Notes: generated by a model from the sequence alone, not told the origin. Shown: positions 1 to 8,956, counted from the first letter of the stretch. The stretch is DNA of 64,000 nucleotides from Nocardioides palaemonis (GCF_018275325.1 NZ_JAGVQR010000003.1:372001-436000); one strand, 5' to 3'. Made by a program: numbers and translations.

Positions 1-165
1 AGGATGCAAGAGTTGGTCGAGGTCCCTTCAACGCCGGCGTCGGTTCGCTGCCAGAAGTCGGGCCTTTCGACCCTACGGACGAGACCCATCCGGCACAGCC
101 GCGAGAGGCCCCCCGCCTGATGAAGTAGAAGCGAGGTGACAAGGCCGTCGAGCGAGGTGAGTGCG

Positions 166-444
166 ATGTGGGGCGACTACAACGAGATGCACGACGGGTA
201 CGGCTTCGGCTGGTTCGCCATGCTCGTTCTGCTGTTGGTGCTCGTTGGGTTGGCCGTGGCACTGCTCGTGGTGTTTCTGCGAAGTCCGGGACGCCCTTCT
301 GGACGCGACTCGGCCGGCTCGTCACCCGGCGCTACTACCGGATCGTCCGAGGCAGCACTGATCCTGCGGCGGCGGTTCGCGGCGGGCGAGATCGACGAAG
401 ACGAGTTCCGGCGTCGGATGGCTGCCCTGTCCGAACCCGCCTAG
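166..444 (+). CDS. Small membrane protein with C-terminal SHOCT domain
   Basis: 92 aa from ATG 166, preceded by GAGGTGA with 5 nt spacing; an upstream GTG at 136 is possible but less well placed. An N-terminal His/Tyr/Trp-containing stretch is followed by one strong membrane segment (about residues 18-38), a flexible Ser/Gly linker, and a C-terminal SHOCT motif (LRRRFAAGEIDEDEFRRRM). SHOCT domains are short oligomerisation modules common in small actinobacterial membrane proteins, often beside metal-resistance genes. The stop TAG is formed by target TA bases plus the first base of the adjacent insertion sequence. The other flank of the IS also begins TA-G, so the original stop was preserved. 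Confidence 0.75.
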   Translation: MWGDYNEMHDGYGFGWFAMLVLLLVLVGLAVALLVVFLRSPGRPSGRDSAGSSPGATTGSSEAALILRRRFAAGEIDEDEFRRRMAALSEPA

Positions 445-1417
445 GGCGTGTCTCCCAAGTCCGGGCTGGTAGGGCTGTTTTGATGCGGTCATGTCTCGCG
501 AACGGGTCCTGACCGACGCTCAGTGGGAGCGGATCGCGCCGTTCATGCCGTCGACGGACGGCGTGAAGTCCCGGCCCTTCCGCGACCACCGCCAGGTCGT
601 CGAGGGCGTGATCTACCGCTTCCGCACCGGCATCGCATGGCGCGATCTCCCGTCATCCTTCGGGCCATGGCAAACGGTGTGGAAGCGCCACCACCGCTTC
701 TCCACCGACGGCACATGGGACAAGATCCACGCCCGCCTCCTCGCCGAGGCAGACGCCGCAGGCGACATCGACTGGATGGTCAGCGTGGACTCCACCATCA
801 ACCGCGCCCACCAGCACGCCACCACCCTGCGCCGCGTCGAGGAGCCCGCCGGCCGCCGCGCCAAGCACGACACAGGGGGCTGATTCGAACTACAAGAATC
901 CGCGGGAAGAACCACCCGATCACGCCCTGGGCCGTTCTCGCGGAGGCTTGTCGACGAAGATCCATCAACTCGTCGACGGCCGCGGACGACCACTCGTGGT
1001 CAACCTGACGCCCGGCCAAGCCGGCGACTCGCCAATGCTGAAACCGATGCTGGCACAGCTCGCGATCAAGCGCCTCGGACCAGGCCGTCCCCGGACCCGC
1101 CCCGATGCACTGCTGGGCGACAAGGCGTACTCCTCCCGCGCGATCCGGACCGAGCTCCGCACCCGCGGGATCAAAGCCGTGATCCCGCAGCCCTCCGATC
1201 AGATCCGGCACCGCAAGAACCGCGGATCCGCGGGCGGCAGGCCTCCAGGCTTCGACGCCAAGACCTACAAGGGACGCAACGTCATCGAACGGTCCTTCAA
1301 CGACCACAAGCAATGGCGCGGGATCGCCACCCGCTACGACAAGCTCGCAACCGTCTACCGAGGAGCGGTCGTCCTACGAGCCATCACCATCTGGCTCGCG
1401 ACTTAAGAGACACGCCC
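444..1417 (+). mobile_element. IS5 family (IS427-type) insertion sequence, copy A
   Basis: 974-bp element with terminal inverted repeats (GGGCGTGTCTCCCAAGTC left; the right end matches 16 of 18 in reverse complement), flanked by TA on both sides (442-443 and 1418-1419). It encodes one transposase in two frames. A second copy of exactly the same length, with identical translations in every frame, lies at 37711-38684 in the same orientation. Identity of the copies implies recent transposition. Family assignment rests on the two-frame DDE layout and protein motifs. Confidence 0.93.
491..1406 (+). CDS. IS5/IS427 family transposase (two frames, -1 frameshift)
   Basis: First frame 491-883 begins MSRERVLTDAQWERI and carries the first catalytic Asp (MVSVDST). 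The second frame carries LLGDKAYSS (second Asp) and NVIERSFND (Glu), completing the DDE triad. The frames join by a -1 shift at the G5 run at 875-879 (CAG-GGG-GC before the TGA at 881-883). This gives a continuous NYKNPREEPPDHALGRSRGG linker typical of the family. The second frame also has an in-frame TTG at 948. A programmed -1 frameshift is standard for IS427-group elements; that it operates here is inferred from the intact second frame. The full product would be about 305 aa. Confidence 0.92.
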
Positions 1418-1494
1418 TAGATGCTGACGAATCGCGCTAGACGCCGGCTCAGACACGTTGGGTGGAAGTTGAGCGCGACAGTCACCGGTCGACT

Positions 1495-2316
1495 TCATGT
1501 CAGGCGTGGTCGCTGGCTGGCGATCTCAAACACGTCGAGGTTTGCTGTCTGCTGATTGCCTGCGTCAACGGCGGGCGCACAGCAGTCGTCGCTGCAGCCC
1601 TCGTCGGAGCTGCACCCGCACGCGGCGTCCTCCTGGTCGCTGCCGTGGCGGGTGGAGCCGATGGCGCCGCAGCAGCCTTCGCCGCGCAATGCTTCGCGGC
1701 CTTCCTTGACCGCGACCGCGGCGATGACGAGACCGGCGATGGGGTCGGCCCACGACCACCCGAGCGTCGCGTTCAGTAGCAGCCCGACGAGGAGCACGGC
1801 CGAGAGGTAGGTGCACAGCAGCGTCTGGGTGGAGTCCGCGACGACCGCGTTCGAGCCGAGGGCCTTGCCGGTGCGGCGTTGCGCCCACGACAGGAACGGC
1901 ATGATGGCCAGCGACGCGATGGCCAGCCCGATGCCGACCGGGGAGTCGTCGGGGTTGTGGTCGCCGAGCAGTGCCCGCACGGACTCGAAGGTCACGTACG
2001 CGGCGAGCGCGAAGAACGAGAACGCCATCAGGCGAAGCGCCTGGCGTTCGCGGCTCTCGGGCATGCGGTGGCGGAACTGCCACAGGATGATCAGGCCGCT
2101 GGAGACTTCAACGATGGAGTCGAGGCCGAACCCGACGAGCGCGACGGAGCCCGCGACGATGCCGGCGGTGATGGCGATGATGGCCTCGACGACGTTGTAG
2201 GTCACCGACGCCGCGGCCAGGAGCTGCGCGCGGCGCCCGAGCCGTGCTCGGTCGTCGCCGGTCAGCACGGGGTGGGTGTGCTTGGGCTGCGTCGAGGTGT
2301 GGCCGTGGGTCGTCAT
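1495..2316 (-). CDS. Cation diffusion facilitator (CDF) family metal transporter
   Basis: 273-aa proton-coupled metal exporter of the inner membrane. Six membrane segments are visible from about residue 30. CDF metal-site motifs are GLDSIVEVSSG in TM2 and ADSTQTLL in TM5, the Asp-rich version rather than HxxxD. The C-terminus replaces the usual ferredoxin-like cytoplasmic domain with a short Cys-rich tail (GEGCCG, ACGCSSDEGCSDDCC), suggesting soft-metal handling (Cd, Zn, Co or Pb). The start ATG overlaps the stop of the upstream ArsR gene by 4 bp, so the pair is one operon under that sensor. Substrate cannot be assigned from sequence. Confidence 0.88.
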   Translation of the reverse strand: MTTHGHTSTQPKHTHPVLTGDDRARLGRRAQLLAAASVTYNVVEAIIAITAGIVAGSVALVGFGLDSIVEVSSGLIILWQFRHRMPESRERQALRLMAFSFFALAAYVTFESVRALLGDHNPDDSPVGIGLAIASLAIMPFLSWAQRRTGKALGSNAVVADSTQTLLCTYLSAVLLVGLLLNATLGWSWADPIAGLVIAAVAVKEGREALRGEGCCGAIGSTRHGSDQEDAACGCSSDEGCSDDCCAPAVDAGNQQTANLDVFEIASQRPRLT

Positions 2317-2702
2317 GCGGTCTCCTCAGCCGAGGGAACGGTCGGGTGCAGCGTTAGAGCGCCGTAGTTGTCGCACAGCGCGACGGCCTCACCCGTGGCG
2401 TCGAGCAGCTCGTCGGCGCTGGCGAAGAGCCGGTGCAGCAGCTCGGGGTGGGTGAGCGAGTACACCGACGCACGGCCCTGCGCGCGGGAGGTGACCAGGC
2501 CGCAGTCCTTGAGGCAGGCCAGGTGCTTCGAGCACGAGCTCTGCGGGAGGCCCAGGTGGTTGACGAGGTCGACGACGCGTTGTTCGCCCTCACTGAGGCG
2601 CTGCAGGATGGCGAGGCGGGTGGGGTCGGAGAACCCGTGGAACAGGCACGCGGCGACGGTGAAGCCAGCGTGCGTGCGTGGCGAGCTCGTGGTCTCAGTC
2701 AT
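2313..2702 (-). CDS. ArsR/SmtB family metal-sensing repressor (CmtR-like)
   Basis: 129-aa winged-helix repressor. FSDPTRLAILQRL and a recognition helix (PQSSCSKHLACLKDCGLV) are clear. Cys in HLACLKDCG correspond to the alpha-4 pair of CmtR-type Cd/Pb sensors, and a further Cys lies near the C-terminus (ALCDNYG). The gene overlaps the CDF exporter by 4 bp and should derepress it on metal binding. The ATG at 2702 follows a possible GTG at 2705; neither has a Shine-Dalgarno sequence, and a dyad overlaps the start, so a leaderless autoregulated transcript is plausible. It resembles the sensor at 16297-16692 more than the one at 26012-26368. Confidence 0.87.
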   Translation of the reverse strand: MTETTSSPRTHAGFTVAACLFHGFSDPTRLAILQRLSEGEQRVVDLVNHLGLPQSSCSKHLACLKDCGLVTSRAQGRASVYSLTHPELLHRLFASADELLDATGEAVALCDNYGALTLHPTVPSAEETA

Positions 2703-2715
2703 CACAAAACGTGAT
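2701..2715 (-). promoter_or_regulatory. Dyad over the start of the ArsR-CDF operon (candidate operator)
   Basis: ATCAC-AAAAC-GTGAT, two perfect 5-bp arms, lying over and just upstream of the repressor start codon. ArsR-family repressors usually bind dyads overlapping their own promoter, so this is the likely site. It is short, and no experiment or alignment supports it here. Confidence 0.4.
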
Positions 2716-2797
2716 GTTAGCCCGGATCATGTTGGTGATGGTGATGGGGGCTGGTGCAGCGTCATGGAGGCACGCTGCGGTTTGGTCCGTGAAGTCG

Positions 2798-4375
2798 TCA
2801 GATCGGGGCTGCTGCTCGAGGGCGAAGGCCGCGCTGACGCTGGCGGCGAGCAGGTCGGACGAGCCGGCCCAGCAGGCCGGCAACGAGACCGGCAAGCACC
2901 GCGAGCCAGCCGAGCGCGATGAGCAGCGAGCCGGTCTCGTCGAAGCTGCTAGTGAGGGCGGCGTCGTAGAGGACTCGGCTGGCTCCGTACCCCGGCAGGA
3001 GGTGCGCCAGGGTGGAGAGCTCGGGGTTGAGCATGGGGCTCTGCTCGATGGCGAGGTCGAGGAACGGGAGGAGGAACGCGACGAGGACGCCGCCGACGCG
3101 GCCGAAGAGCCAGCCGACCAGGACGCCGACGAGGGCATAGGTGAGGGCGATGAGGAGGTTGGCGAGCACGTACGGGGCCCACTGGCTGGGCTCGAAGAAC
3201 AGCGCGGTGACCGCGAGCGAGGCGGCGGTGACGACGACGGCCAGCACGGCCACGACGAGGAGCCGGGACGTGAGCAGGCTGACCGGGTGGAACCCCGCGA
3301 GGGCGAGCCGGCGGTCCGCGGCGCGTGCACCGAGCGCGGTGAACATCCTCACGACGGCAGCCAGCGCTCCGACCGAGATGGGCGCCATCAGACCCGGGTG
3401 CGTGTCCGGGAACCAGAACGTCGCGGCGACGTTCCGGCCGGCTTCGCGGACCATCATCATCTCGTAGCCCTCGGGCGTGGTGAAGGCGGACAGGGCGACG
3501 AACAGGCCCGGGACAGCGACCAGGAGCGCCCACAGCACCCGGTTGCGGCCGACCTCCCTCAGTCCCATCCGGGTGCCCACGGCCAGCTGGCCGCGGGCCG
3601 AGCCCGAGCTGGTGCGGGCGTGGGTCCGCGCGGTGCGACTGGTGGTCGCGACGACCGTCCAGCTGACTGCGACCGCGACGACCGTCCAGATGAGCGCCCA
3701 GCCCAGGTCGCCCGGCCCGCCCGCGTGACCGGACGGCTCGTCCATCATCCACAGGCTCAGGTAGTGGGTCGGGAAGACCTTGGACACGAGGGTGTCGGCG
3801 GGCCGGAACGCGGGCCCGAAGACGACGTCGACGAGCCAGACGAACAGGACGAGCACCGTGCCGTTGACCGGGTTGGCCACCAGGGCGCCGATGAGGGCGC
3901 CGAGGGCCAGGTAGATGACCGCGAACATCACGGTGGCCGCGGCGACTCGGGCGGGGTGGTCGAGGCCACCGACGCGGACCACGAGCGTCAGGTAGGACGC
4001 GGTGGCGGCCACCACCGCGAGCGCGGCTCCGGTCGTCATGCGTGCCAGGACCAGGCGTGCCGCGGGTAGTCCCGCCAGGACGAGGCGCTGGTCGGCGGCG
4101 CGGGCGGAGCGGACCTGGAAGTACATCGCGACCGCGGCAACGAACCCGGCCGTCCAGCCGGCCGTGGTCGTCTCGGCCTGAGGTCCACCCTGGCCGCCGA
4201 GGAGCTCACCGGCGTCGGTGATGACACCGCCCACGATGGCGACGAACACGACCGGGACGACGACGAGCAGGCCGAGGGTGACGCGGTTGCGGGCTGCCTC
4301 GACGATGAAGCGGCGCACCAGCAGCCCGCGGCCGGCATCGACGGTCCCAGCAACGGAGGCGGGTGCGGTGCTCAT
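2798..4375 (-). CDS. ABC-2 type transporter permease with two homologous halves
   Basis: 525-aa integral membrane protein starting at ATG 4375, 7 bp after the ATPase stop. It looks like an internal duplication: each half opens with an amphipathic ER/GRNRVxxxLLV segment (RFIVEAARNRVTLGLLVVVP near residue 22; GLREVGRNRVLWALLVAVP near residue 250) and continues into five to six hydrophobic helices. One polypeptide may therefore supply both permease halves to the ATPase at 4383-5123. Its position just downstream of csoR suggests a metal- or stress-linked export role, but the substrate is unknown. The C-terminus is Arg-rich. Confidence 0.82.
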   Translation of the reverse strand: MSTAPASVAGTVDAGRGLLVRRFIVEAARNRVTLGLLVVVPVVFVAIVGGVITDAGELLGGQGGPQAETTTAGWTAGFVAAVAMYFQVRSARAADQRLVLAGLPAARLVLARMTTGAALAVVAATASYLTLVVRVGGLDHPARVAAATVMFAVIYLALGALIGALVANPVNGTVLVLFVWLVDVVFGPAFRPADTLVSKVFPTHYLSLWMMDEPSGHAGGPGDLGWALIWTVVAVAVSWTVVATTSRTARTHARTSSGSARGQLAVGTRMGLREVGRNRVLWALLVAVPGLFVALSAFTTPEGYEMMMVREAGRNVAATFWFPDTHPGLMAPISVGALAAVVRMFTALGARAADRRLALAGFHPVSLLTSRLLVVAVLAVVVTAASLAVTALFFEPSQWAPYVLANLLIALTYALVGVLVGWLFGRVGGVLVAFLLPFLDLAIEQSPMLNPELSTLAHLLPGYGASRVLYDAALTSSFDETGSLLIALGWLAVLAGLVAGLLGRLVRPARRQRQRGLRPRAAAPI

Positions 4376-4382
4376 CGGGTGC

Positions 4383-5123
4383 TCACACGGTGCCGGGTGC
4401 GGGTGTGGCGGGCTGGGGTGCGCCGACCCGGGGTGGCCGGTCGTGGGTGGTGCCGTCGTGCAGCTGGACGATGCGGTCGAAGCGGTGCTCGTCGACGACG
4501 AAGTGGCTGATGCTGAGCACACTGCGACCCGCGGCCCGGCGTTCGGCGACGAGGTCCCAGAACCGCAGGTAGGTGTCGAAGTCGAACCCGGCGTACGGCT
4601 CGTCGAGGAGCAGCACTTCGGGGTCGGCGAGCAGCGCGAGGCCGAGGTTGAGCTTGGACAGGGTGCCGCCGGAGAGCTGGTCGGCGCGCGTGCCGGCGTA
4701 GCGGGTGAACCCCAGCGTTTCGTAGAGCCGGCGACGCGACGTGTGCTCGTCGGCCGGGTTCATCCGGTAGGCGTGCCCGAACAGCTCGAAGTGCTCATCG
4801 CACGTCAGGCGTTCGTACACGACCGGCTCTTGCGGGCAGTAGCCGAGCCGTCCGACGTGCTCCACGGTGCCGGCGTCCGGGGCGAGTTCACCGACGAGGA
4901 CCTTCATCAGCGTGGACTTCCCCGACCCGTTCTCCCCGACCAGACCGACCACCTCACCCGGGAGCAGCTCGAGGTTGGCGCCTTTGAGGACCGCCTGGGC
5001 GTGCCGGGCCGGCCACATGCCGCGCCGGTACGACTTCTCGACACCGGACGCGGTCATCAGCGGCCGACCAGCCGCCGTAGATGCGGCGTGGCCGGCGGGG
5101 CGGGGTGTGGCCTGGGCGGTCAT
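4383..5123 (-). CDS. ABC transporter ATP-binding protein
   Basis: 246-aa nucleotide-binding subunit. Walker A GENGSGKST (about residue 63), signature LSGGT, Walker B LLLDEP and a switch His in SISHFVVDEH are all present. It is coupled by a 7-bp gap to the duplicated ABC-2 permease and follows the small DUF2933-like gene by 7 bp, so it probably sits at the distal end of the csoR transcription unit. The energised substrate is unknown. NosF-type copper ABC ATPases are one analogy, but nothing diagnostic is visible. Confidence 0.9.
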   Translation of the reverse strand: MTAQATPRPAGHAASTAAGRPLMTASGVEKSYRRGMWPARHAQAVLKGANLELLPGEVVGLVGENGSGKSTLMKVLVGELAPDAGTVEHVGRLGYCPQEPVVYERLTCDEHFELFGHAYRMNPADEHTSRRRLYETLGFTRYAGTRADQLSGGTLSKLNLGLALLADPEVLLLDEPYAGFDFDTYLRFWDLVAERRAAGRSVLSISHFVVDEHRFDRIVQLHDGTTHDRPPRVGAPQPATPAPGTV

Positions 5124-5130
5124 GACGGCC

Positions 5131-5367
5131 TCAGCGGTCCTGAGGGTGCCGGTCGTGCGACTTCGTGCTGCTGTCGTTGCTGCCGCCGTGGTGCATCCCC
5201 ATCATTCCGCCCATCATCACCATCATCACCAGCGGGCAGATGAGGGCGATGCCGACGAAGGCGAGGGTGCCGGCGGGGACGCCGACCCAGAGTGCGCCGA
5301 CGATGGCGATGGCGGCTGCGACCGCGTACAGCCCAAGGTTCGGGCTGCGGGTCATGTTGGTGTTCAT
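5131..5367 (-). CDS. Small DUF2933-like membrane protein
   Basis: 78 aa from ATG 5367, with a strong AAAAGGAG site 6-7 nt upstream. Two membrane segments (about 11-30 and 33-52) are followed by a Met/His-rich stretch (MMVMMGGMMGMHHGG) and a polar His-containing tail. Small DUF2933-type proteins with this two-helix/MMG-H pattern are frequent in csoR copper clusters and may bind Cu(I). It lies between csoR and the ABC transporter. Family assignment is from general resemblance only. Confidence 0.7.
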   Translation of the reverse strand: MNTNMTRSPNLGLYAVAAAIAIVGALWVGVPAGTLAFVGIALICPLVMMVMMGGMMGMHHGGSNDSSTKSHDRHPQDR

Positions 5368-5423
5368 CGTTTTGCTCCTTTTCGTGGTTGGTGGACGGGT
5401 GGTTCGTGGGTGAGCGCGTGGGT

Positions 5424-5801
5424 TCAGAGGCGGATGACCTGCCGGATGGTGGCGGCGACCTCGTCCATGAGGGCCTGTCCGGCTTCGCCGGAGTCGCGGG
5501 CGGCTTCCAGGACGCAGTGGCGCACGTGGTCTTCGAGAAGCGCCGCGGCGACCTCTTCGGTTGCACGGGTCACGGCGGCGAGCTGGTTGACCACGTCGGG
5601 GCACCAGCGGTCGTCGGCGACCATCTTCTGCACGCCGCGAACCTGGCCCTCGATGCGACGCAACCGGTTCAGGTAGCTGTGCTGTCGACCGGTGTAGCCG
5701 CGGGCGGCAGGGAGGGAGCTGCCGGCGGCGGGGCGGTGGCACTCGTGCGCTCCGTCCGCAGCTTGGCGGGTCGTGTCGCGGGTGCGTTCGGTGGTAACCA
5801 T
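5424..5801 (-). CDS. csoR: CsoR family copper-sensing repressor
   Basis: 125-aa all-helical DUF156 repressor with an extended His/Arg-containing N-terminus. The core LRRIEGQVRGVQKMV is diagnostic. The Cu(I) ligands correspond to Cys in RWCPDVV and to the His and Cys in EDHVRHCV (C-H-C pattern; His and Cys four residues apart). It should repress in the apo form and release DNA on Cu(I) binding. A consensus-like GC-rich dyad lies 47 bp upstream (5848-5861), and a longer one lies at copA (12687-12707). It is therefore the likely controller of both its own unit and the copper block. Confidence 0.93.
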   Translation of the reverse strand: MVTTERTRDTTRQAADGAHECHRPAAGSSLPAARGYTGRQHSYLNRLRRIEGQVRGVQKMVADDRWCPDVVNQLAAVTRATEEVAAALLEDHVRHCVLEAARDSGEAGQALMDEVAATIRQVIRL

Positions 5802-5847
5802 GGCGGGCTCCTCGTGAGTTCTGCTCTTGTTCCATGGTGCGCGCGCA

Positions 5848-5861
5848 TACCCCCGGGGGTA
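5848..5861 (-). promoter_or_regulatory. CsoR operator upstream of csoR
   Basis: TACCCCCGGGGGTA, a perfect 14-bp palindrome in the csoR upstream region. CsoR sites are known GC-rich pseudo-palindromes of the form TACCCC(N)GGGGTA, so autoregulation is expected. The same core recurs at copA. Confidence 0.8.
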
Positions 5862-5977
5862 GGGTCTTTCGGCCCCCGTGTGGCTGCTTTGCCGCGGCGG
5901 TCGTCCCGTGCTCGCGCCGATCGAGGGCCAGCTCAGCGTTGGGCTGCGGCGTCTTGCTGGGGGTCAGGGCGGAGAGG

Positions 5978-6730
5978 TCAGCGGTGGAGAAGGCGGGTCA
6001 GGTCGGCGGCGTAGTCGGGTGGGGTGGCGCCGCCGGTGTAGATGACGGTGCTGCCGTCGGGACCGAACAGGTAGACGACGCTGGAGTGGTCCATGGCGTA
6101 CCCATCGGGGTCGCCGTCGGGGTGGGTGTGCCCTTCCTCCGTCGACTGATGTTCGTGTGCGCCGGCGTCGGTTCCCTCGGGCGGAGGCGTCGACTTGCTG
6201 CTGTTGGAGGCGTACAGGGAGTCCTCTGCACGGTGCACGCGCTTGACGGGTCCGCGTAGTCCGACGATGTCGGGGTCGAACTGGTCCAGCCACCTGCGGA
6301 GAACGGGCGGGGTGTCGCGCTTGGGGTCGACGGTGACGAAGACCAGGGTGACCTTGCTGGCTGCGGCGGCGGGGAGGGACCTGCGTGCGGCGGCGAGGTC
6401 GGCCATGGTGGTGGGGCAGATGTCGTGGCAGTTGGTGAAGCCGAAGAAGACCGCCGTGGCGGTGTCCGGGGTCGGCTCGTCCATCCGGTAGGGGTTGCCG
6501 TCGGTGTCGCGCAGCGTGACGGGGGCGGGGGTGAGTGGCGGATCGACGAGGGTGCCGTGGAACTCGTCGGCGTCGCGGCTGGTAACAGCGTTGCCGCTGC
6601 GGGGGTCGGCGTCCTGGGAACTGCAGGCCGTGGCGGCGGTGAGGGTGAGGGCGGCGGCTAGACCCAGCCGCGCCAGACGTCGGCGACGGGTTCGGGGGGT
6701 CTGTCGCGCACGGCTCGGTGTGGTGTTCAC
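5978..6730 (-). CDS. SCO1/SenC family copper chaperone lipoprotein
   Basis: 250-aa extracytoplasmic thioredoxin-fold protein that delivers copper, typically to the CuA site of cytochrome oxidase. The GTG start at 6730 overlaps the ccdA stop (GTGA). A Tat/Sec-like Arg-rich signal ends in a lipobox with Cys36 (TAATAC). The copper-binding CxxxC (NCHDICP) and distal His (MDHSSVV) are present. A His/Glu-rich insert ([11 protein letters not shown]) precedes that His and is unusual, perhaps an additional metal-binding loop. Adjacent CcdA and TlpA could keep its cysteines reduced. Confidence 0.9.
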   Translation of the reverse strand: MNTTPSRARQTPRTRRRRLARLGLAAALTLTAATACSSQDADPRSGNAVTSRDADEFHGTLVDPPLTPAPVTLRDTDGNPYRMDEPTPDTATAVFFGFTNCHDICPTTMADLAAARRSLPAAAASKVTLVFVTVDPKRDTPPVLRRWLDQFDPDIVGLRGPVKRVHRAEDSLYASNSSKSTPPPEGTDAGAHEHQSTEEGHTHPDGDPDGYAMDHSSVVYLFGPDGSTVIYTGGATPPDYAADLTRLLHR

Positions 6731-7575
6731 AGGGGGACCTGCCAGTTCGCGACCCAGCCCTGCAGTTGGGCCATCAGCAGTGTCCAGGCTCCGCTGACCT
6801 GGAGGATGCCGACGATGATGAAGAGTACGCCCCCGATGCGGGTGACGGCGCGGGCGTGTCGGCGCGCGTAGGCGAACACGCGGAACGCGCGTTGGACGCC
6901 GAGAGCGGCGAGGAGGAACGGGATGCCGAGACCCAGGCTGTAGGCGAAGGACAGCACGGCACCGCGGCCGGCTCCTCCCGCGGTGACGGACAGGGTGAGG
7001 ACCGCGGCCAGGGTGGGCCCCATGCACGGGGTCCACCCGATGCCGAACATGACGCCGAGCAGGGGGGCGCCGGCGACGCCGACGCGAGGGTTGGCGTCGA
7101 GACGGACGGTGCGGTTGAGGAACGGTACGCGGGTGAGGGCGCCGGTGAAGACGATGCCGAGGACGATGGTGAGGACGCCGAGGACTCGGGTGATGGGTTC
7201 TTGGTAGGTGATGAGGAACGCACCGGCGGTGCCGAAGAGGGCGCCGTAGCTGGTGAACACGGCGGCGAACCCGAGGACGAACAGCAGCGTCCCGGTGACG
7301 GTGCGGCTGGGCAGCAGCCGGGGTCGGGGTCGGGTCAGCGTGCTCGAAGCGCCGGGCGTTCCCGACGTACTGGTCGCGTCGTGGGACTGGGTCTGCGCCT
7401 GGGTAGTGGCGTCGGCGCCGCTGGTGCCGGTGACGTAGGCGAGGTAGCCGGGTACGAGCGGGAGGCAGCAGGGGCTGAGGAAGGACACGAGTCCGGCGGC
7501 CATCGCGATGGGGATGGCGACGAGCATGGGTCCGTAGGTGACGAGGTCGCCCGGGTTGGCGGCCAGCGGGCTCAC
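6727..7575 (-). CDS. ccdA: CcdA family cytochrome c biogenesis / thiol-disulfide relay protein
   Basis: 282-aa membrane protein that passes electrons from cytoplasmic thioredoxin to outer-face thiol proteins. The GTG start at 7575 overlaps the TlpA stop. The two redox cysteines lie in [14 protein letters not shown] (TM1) and [12 protein letters not shown] (TM4). Six membrane segments are evident. A 45-residue polar, Thr/Ser/Gln-rich loop between TM1 and TM2 is longer than usual. Partners are probably the TlpA protein encoded just upstream and SCO just downstream. Confidence 0.9.
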   Translation of the reverse strand: MSPLAANPGDLVTYGPMLVAIPIAMAAGLVSFLSPCCLPLVPGYLAYVTGTSGADATTQAQTQSHDATSTSGTPGASSTLTRPRPRLLPSRTVTGTLLFVLGFAAVFTSYGALFGTAGAFLITYQEPITRVLGVLTIVLGIVFTGALTRVPFLNRTVRLDANPRVGVAGAPLLGVMFGIGWTPCMGPTLAAVLTLSVTAGGAGRGAVLSFAYSLGLGIPFLLAALGVQRAFRVFAYARRHARAVTRIGGVLFIIVGILQVSGAWTLLMAQLQGWVANWQVPL

Positions 7576-8255
7576 GACGCGTCTCCTTCCGGGTCGTCGG
7601 TGCCGGTGCCGGTCGGGGCGTCGTCTTCGGCGAGGAGGTCGTCGAGGATGCCCTGGAGGGTGCTCTCGTCGACGGCGCCGATGACGCGGGCTGCGACGTT
7701 GCCGTCGCGGTCGACGACAAGGCTGCTGGGGATGGCGGCGCTGGGGATGACGGACCCGAACGGCAGGAGCGCCTTGCCGGCAGGGTCGAACACGCTCGGG
7801 TAGGGCACGTCGTAGTTCTTCACGAACGCCCGGGCGGAGGCGAGGCTGTCGCGGGTGTCGATACCGACGAACTGGACGCCTTGGCTGGCGGTCGCGTTGG
7901 CGATGCGGACGAGGCCAGGCGTTTCGGCGCGGCACGGCCCGCACCACGAGCCCCACACGTTGATGACGACGATCTGGCCCGAGAGGTCGTCGAGGTTGAA
8001 GTCGCTGTCGTCGAGGGTGCGCCCCTCGAGCGGTGGTGCGGGGTCGCGGTCACCGGCCGGGTAGACAGTGAGGCCCGGCCCCGCGATACCGCGGTCGCTG
8101 CCACGGCCGGAGGCGTCGGCGCTCCAGGGTGTGGTGCGGACCAACCACAGCCCAAGGAGCACGACGGCTACGACGAGCACCGCGACGAGGGCGATGCGGG
8201 CCGGCCGGGAGGGACGTCCCGGGGGTGATGTCTGCGGGTGTGGCGTGTCGGTCAT
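7572..8255 (-). CDS. TlpA/ResA-like membrane-anchored thioredoxin
   Basis: 227 aa: short cytoplasmic tail, one anchor helix (about 20-41), then an AhpC/TSA-like thioredoxin domain with active site WCGPC (in [11 protein letters not shown]) and the cis-Pro region ([10 protein letters not shown]). Such proteins reduce apocytochrome c or copper-site cysteines outside the membrane. It overlaps the preceding lipoprotein gene by 4 bp and ccdA by 4 bp, so translation is coupled through the set. An Asp/Gly/Thr tail ends the protein. Confidence 0.92.
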   Translation of the reverse strand: MTDTPHPQTSPPGRPSRPARIALVAVLVVAVVLLGLWLVRTTPWSADASGRGSDRGIAGPGLTVYPAGDRDPAPPLEGRTLDDSDFNLDDLSGQIVVINVWGSWCGPCRAETPGLVRIANATASQGVQFVGIDTRDSLASARAFVKNYDVPYPSVFDPAGKALLPFGSVIPSAAIPSSLVVDRDGNVAARVIGAVDESTLQGILDDLLAEDDAPTGTGTDDPEGDAS

Positions 8256-8812
8256 GGCAGGGTCAGCTCGATCTGCTGGTCAGGTTCGAGCTGCAGGTCG
8301 GCGGGGTCGCCGGTCACGGGTGTGCCGTTGCTGGTCACGGTCATCTTCTCCCCGGGCTTCGCCTGGGCGCCACCGATCTGGGTGGGCGTGAGCGCGACGC
8401 CCCACTGGGTGAACAGTTGGCCGAGGGTGAACTTCTCGCCGACGGTGTCGGCTTCGATGTGGATGGTGCCGTCGCCCTCGTGGGTGTGGACCGCGGACAT
8501 CGCGCCGGTGGCGGGGTCGACGCCGATGTTGGGCGCGACGGGGACCGGTTCTCCGCCGACGGTGATCGCCAGGTGGGGGTGGTAGTGCTCGGCGGTGCCC
8601 ATCGGGCCGAGGTCGAGGCCGGCGGCGGCGACCCGCGCGGGAACGTCGCCGGGTGCGGGCCACGGCGGGAGGGACGTGGCGTCAGGCGTGACCTCGGCCG
8701 CATCCGAGGAGCTCGAACCGGACGAGCTGGTCGGGCCGGCGGCTTTGCTGCAGCCGGTCAGGGTAAGGGCGAGGGCTGCTGTGACGGCGACGGCCGCCAG
8801 GGGTGTCTTCAT
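8252..8812 (-). CDS. Lipoprotein of unknown function in copper operon
   Basis: 186-aa predicted lipoprotein: Sec signal with lipobox LTLTGCSKAA, a Ser-rich linker, then a compact domain with a His-rich face (EHYHPHLAITV, AVHTHEGDGTIHIEA). The clustered His suggest metal binding outside the membrane. Similar proteins occur in actinobacterial copper or DSB clusters, but I know no characterised function. The start ATG 8812 was chosen for the signal peptide; an upstream in-frame extension has no signal. It overlaps tlpA by 4 bp. Confidence 0.78.
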   Translation of the reverse strand: MKTPLAAVAVTAALALTLTGCSKAAGPTSSSGSSSSDAAEVTPDATSLPPWPAPGDVPARVAAAGLDLGPMGTAEHYHPHLAITVGGEPVPVAPNIGVDPATGAMSAVHTHEGDGTIHIEADTVGEKFTLGQLFTQWGVALTPTQIGGAQAKPGEKMTVTSNGTPVTGDPADLQLEPDQQIELTLP

Positions 8813-8956
8813 GAGGCCTTCTTCTGCATGTGGGTGTCCGAGGCGTCCGGGCGTGAGGCTCGTCGGCCAAGGCCCGGGACGCGGCATGCGGGGACGCGAC
8901 GGTGGAATCGACGGGCGGACGCCACCAGTGAGGGTGGCGTCCGCGCGCGCCGCGAC

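Noticed and set aside
2678..4069. 463-codon + strand frame over the ABC permease
   Set aside because: Acidic/Gly/Arg repetitive shadow; the minus strand encodes consistent membrane helices.
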